Of a stretch of DNA of 64,000 nucleotides, positions 63,103 to 64,000 are shown piece by piece. Each line of letters opens with the position of its first letter. Position 1 is the first letter of the stretch. The stretch lies in NCBI RefSeq assembly GCF_000226295.1, contig NC_016025.1:496001-560000 (forward strand). The letters run 5' to 3'. This DNA is from Chloracidobacterium thermophilum B (GTDB lineage: Bacteria > Acidobacteriota > Blastocatellia > Chloracidobacteriales > Chloracidobacteriaceae). The position numbers were made by a program, and so were the translations under genes. The notes beneath the pieces were generated by a model. That model was not told the origin of the DNA. It ran no database searches and saw nothing but the letters and a program-made list of their open reading frames with translations.

Positions 63103-64000
63103 ATGCCGAAAACTATGTCATGGATTGCGATCGCTAGCGTTAGTTTGCTCGGTAGTGTGTTTGCCAGCGCCCAACTCCACCGCCCCATAGATAACCCTGC
63201 TGTTGTCAGTCTGAATTCGAGAGCGATCGCTGTTTTTGATCCTTTGACCTACCGCCCCATCGACCAGCGCATCGCCCAACTGAGGAGTAATGGCACTGAT
63301 CCGCGTCAGCGATTGTTGTTGGCTGACCTGTACCTGCAAAGCAATGACCCCCGCTCTGCCCTGAATGTCTTGGACAACCTAGAGCGAGATTATACCCTGC
63401 TGGCAGATTATGTATTGGTCAAACGGGCGCAGGCTTACCAGCTTGCCCAAGACAACCAGAATGCTAACCTAGTGTGGCAAGAAGTTTTAAGCAAGTATCC
63501 TAATAACCCCAGTTCGGCGATCGCCCTTGCCGCTTTGGGACGAGAAGCAGAACTGATCAGCCGCTTTCCCAAGCATCCCCTTACCCGCACTGCTCTGCTG
63601 AGGGCGATTAACCGCCAACCGCAACAGCGGCAGTCAGCCCTACAGCTAGTTACCTATTTCCCTGACACGCCGAACATTGTGCCGATTCTCAATCGCTTGG
63701 TGGCTGGGGGCAGTAATTTGACACCAGACCAGTGGTGGGCGATCGCCACTGCCTACTACGATAACTTTGAGTTTAGCCGTGCCGCCAATGCTTACGCCAA
63801 TGCCACCCCCAATAGTTTTACCGCCTATCGCATGGGCAGAAGTTGGCAGAGAGCAAGACAACCCCAACGGGCGATCGCCGCCTACCAAAGAGTAGTCCAG
63901 CAGTATCCCAATAGTCCCGAAGCTCCCAGAGCTTTGCTCCGTATTATGCAGATCGGGGATCAAAATCAAGCGAAACAAGCGAGCGATCGCATTGCCCGCA
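63103..64000 (+). CDS. Cyanobacterial-type soluble lytic transglycosylase, N-terminal part (partial)
   Basis: An open reading of 299 codons from the ATG at 63103 continues past the window end. It starts with a signal-like MPKTMSWIAIASVSLLGSVFASAQ and goes on as TPR-like helical pairs (RLLLADLYLQSNDPRSALNVLDNLERDY; QPQRAIAAYQRVVQQYPNSPEAPRALLRI), the layout of the superhelical region of Slt-type transglycosylases; the catalytic SLT domain would lie outside the window. Six HIP1 octamers (63127, 63223, 63517, 63739, 63871, 63983) and lower GC mark it as cyanobacterial. The start lies 8 bases after the IS end. Confidence 0.8.
   Translation, partial: MPKTMSWIAIASVSLLGSVFASAQLHRPIDNPAVVSLNSRAIAVFDPLTYRPIDQRIAQLRSNGTDPRQRLLLADLYLQSNDPRSALNVLDNLERDYTLLADYVLVKRAQAYQLAQDNQNANLVWQEVLSKYPNNPSSAIALAALGREAELISRFPKHPLTRTALLRAINRQPQQRQSALQLVTYFPDTPNIVPILNRLVAGGSNLTPDQWWAIATAYYDNFEFSRAANAYANATPNSFTAYRMGRSWQRARQPQRAIAAYQRVVQQYPNSPEAPRALLRIMQIGDQNQAKQASDRIAR

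Noticed and set aside
63646-63978. Minus-strand reading in the cyanobacterial tail
   Set aside because: Antisense to the open TPR reading, which has the better composition and signature.

Overview
The window is about 61% GC over most of its length. Its gene content points to a phototrophic or thermophilic acidobacterium, with Chloracidobacterium the closest candidate: two very large Oar-type TonB-dependent receptors, a Ser/Thr kinase fused to a TolB-like propeller, several HEAT-repeat proteins, and a complete SUF operon. This affiliation is inferred from family composition, not from a search. The last 905 bases (63096-64000) are different. They have lower GC, six copies of the cyanobacterial HIP1 octamer GCGATCGC, and the 5' part of a cyanobacterial-type lytic transglycosylase gene. 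The change falls exactly at the right end of an IS200/IS605-type TnpB element.

Layout. 1-1373: partial OmpR-type response regulator and hemH. 1485-2853: intact TnpB-only IS element. 2918-4168: XRE-cupin regulator divergent from an Rrf2 regulator, followed by sufB-sufC-sufD-sufS-sufU to 9581. 9699-13373 (minus): MltD-like transglycosylase, methyltransferase and a helicase that lacks its first RecA domain. 13527-15824: a small accessory island with a zinc-ribbon protein, a RelE/ParE-type toxin-antitoxin pair and an MNT/HEPN pair whose HEPN gene is frameshifted; degenerate 7-bp repeats lie at both edges and inside. 15825-18602: rpmB, HEAT protein, thioesterase, cobO. 18762-23060: two paralogous genes of unknown function sharing a 1026-bp identical core on either side of an EamA transporter. 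23214-33771: HPF, class A beta-lactamase-like protein, HNH nuclease, tandem UspA, aldo/keto reductase, Tat-exported superoxide dismutase, WrbA-like flavoprotein, isoaspartyl peptidase, moaA, SCP2 protein, HEAT-TonB fusion. 34176-35750: an AT-rich gene that looks foreign and a broken beta-propeller gene. 35763-46631 (minus): Na+ symporter, kinase, Oar receptor, DUF3108 protein, BtuF-like lipoprotein. 46704-49107: a fused methyltransferase/putative endonuclease and tRNA-Arg(CCT). 49389-54775: amino-acid permease, FtsX-type permease, methyltransferase. 55145-61671: proC, second Oar receptor, membrane protein, coiled-coil protein, and an EI24-like gene cut by the second IS copy. 61672-63095: defective IS copy. 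63103-64000: cyanobacterial gene.

Functional links. Rrf2 plus sufBCDSU form a self-contained Fe-S assembly and control unit, and MoaA and probably the Rrf2 protein use Fe-S clusters. The two Oar-type receptors, the HEAT-TonB fusion and the BtuF-like lipoprotein are plausible parts of TonB-driven uptake; CobO would process imported corrinoid. The TA, MNT/HEPN, RM-like and IS genes make up the mobile or defence component. Most lineage-specific length mutations (a CA-repeat slip, an 11-bp duplication, a 147-bp duplication, heptad repeats) fall in or next to accessory genes.
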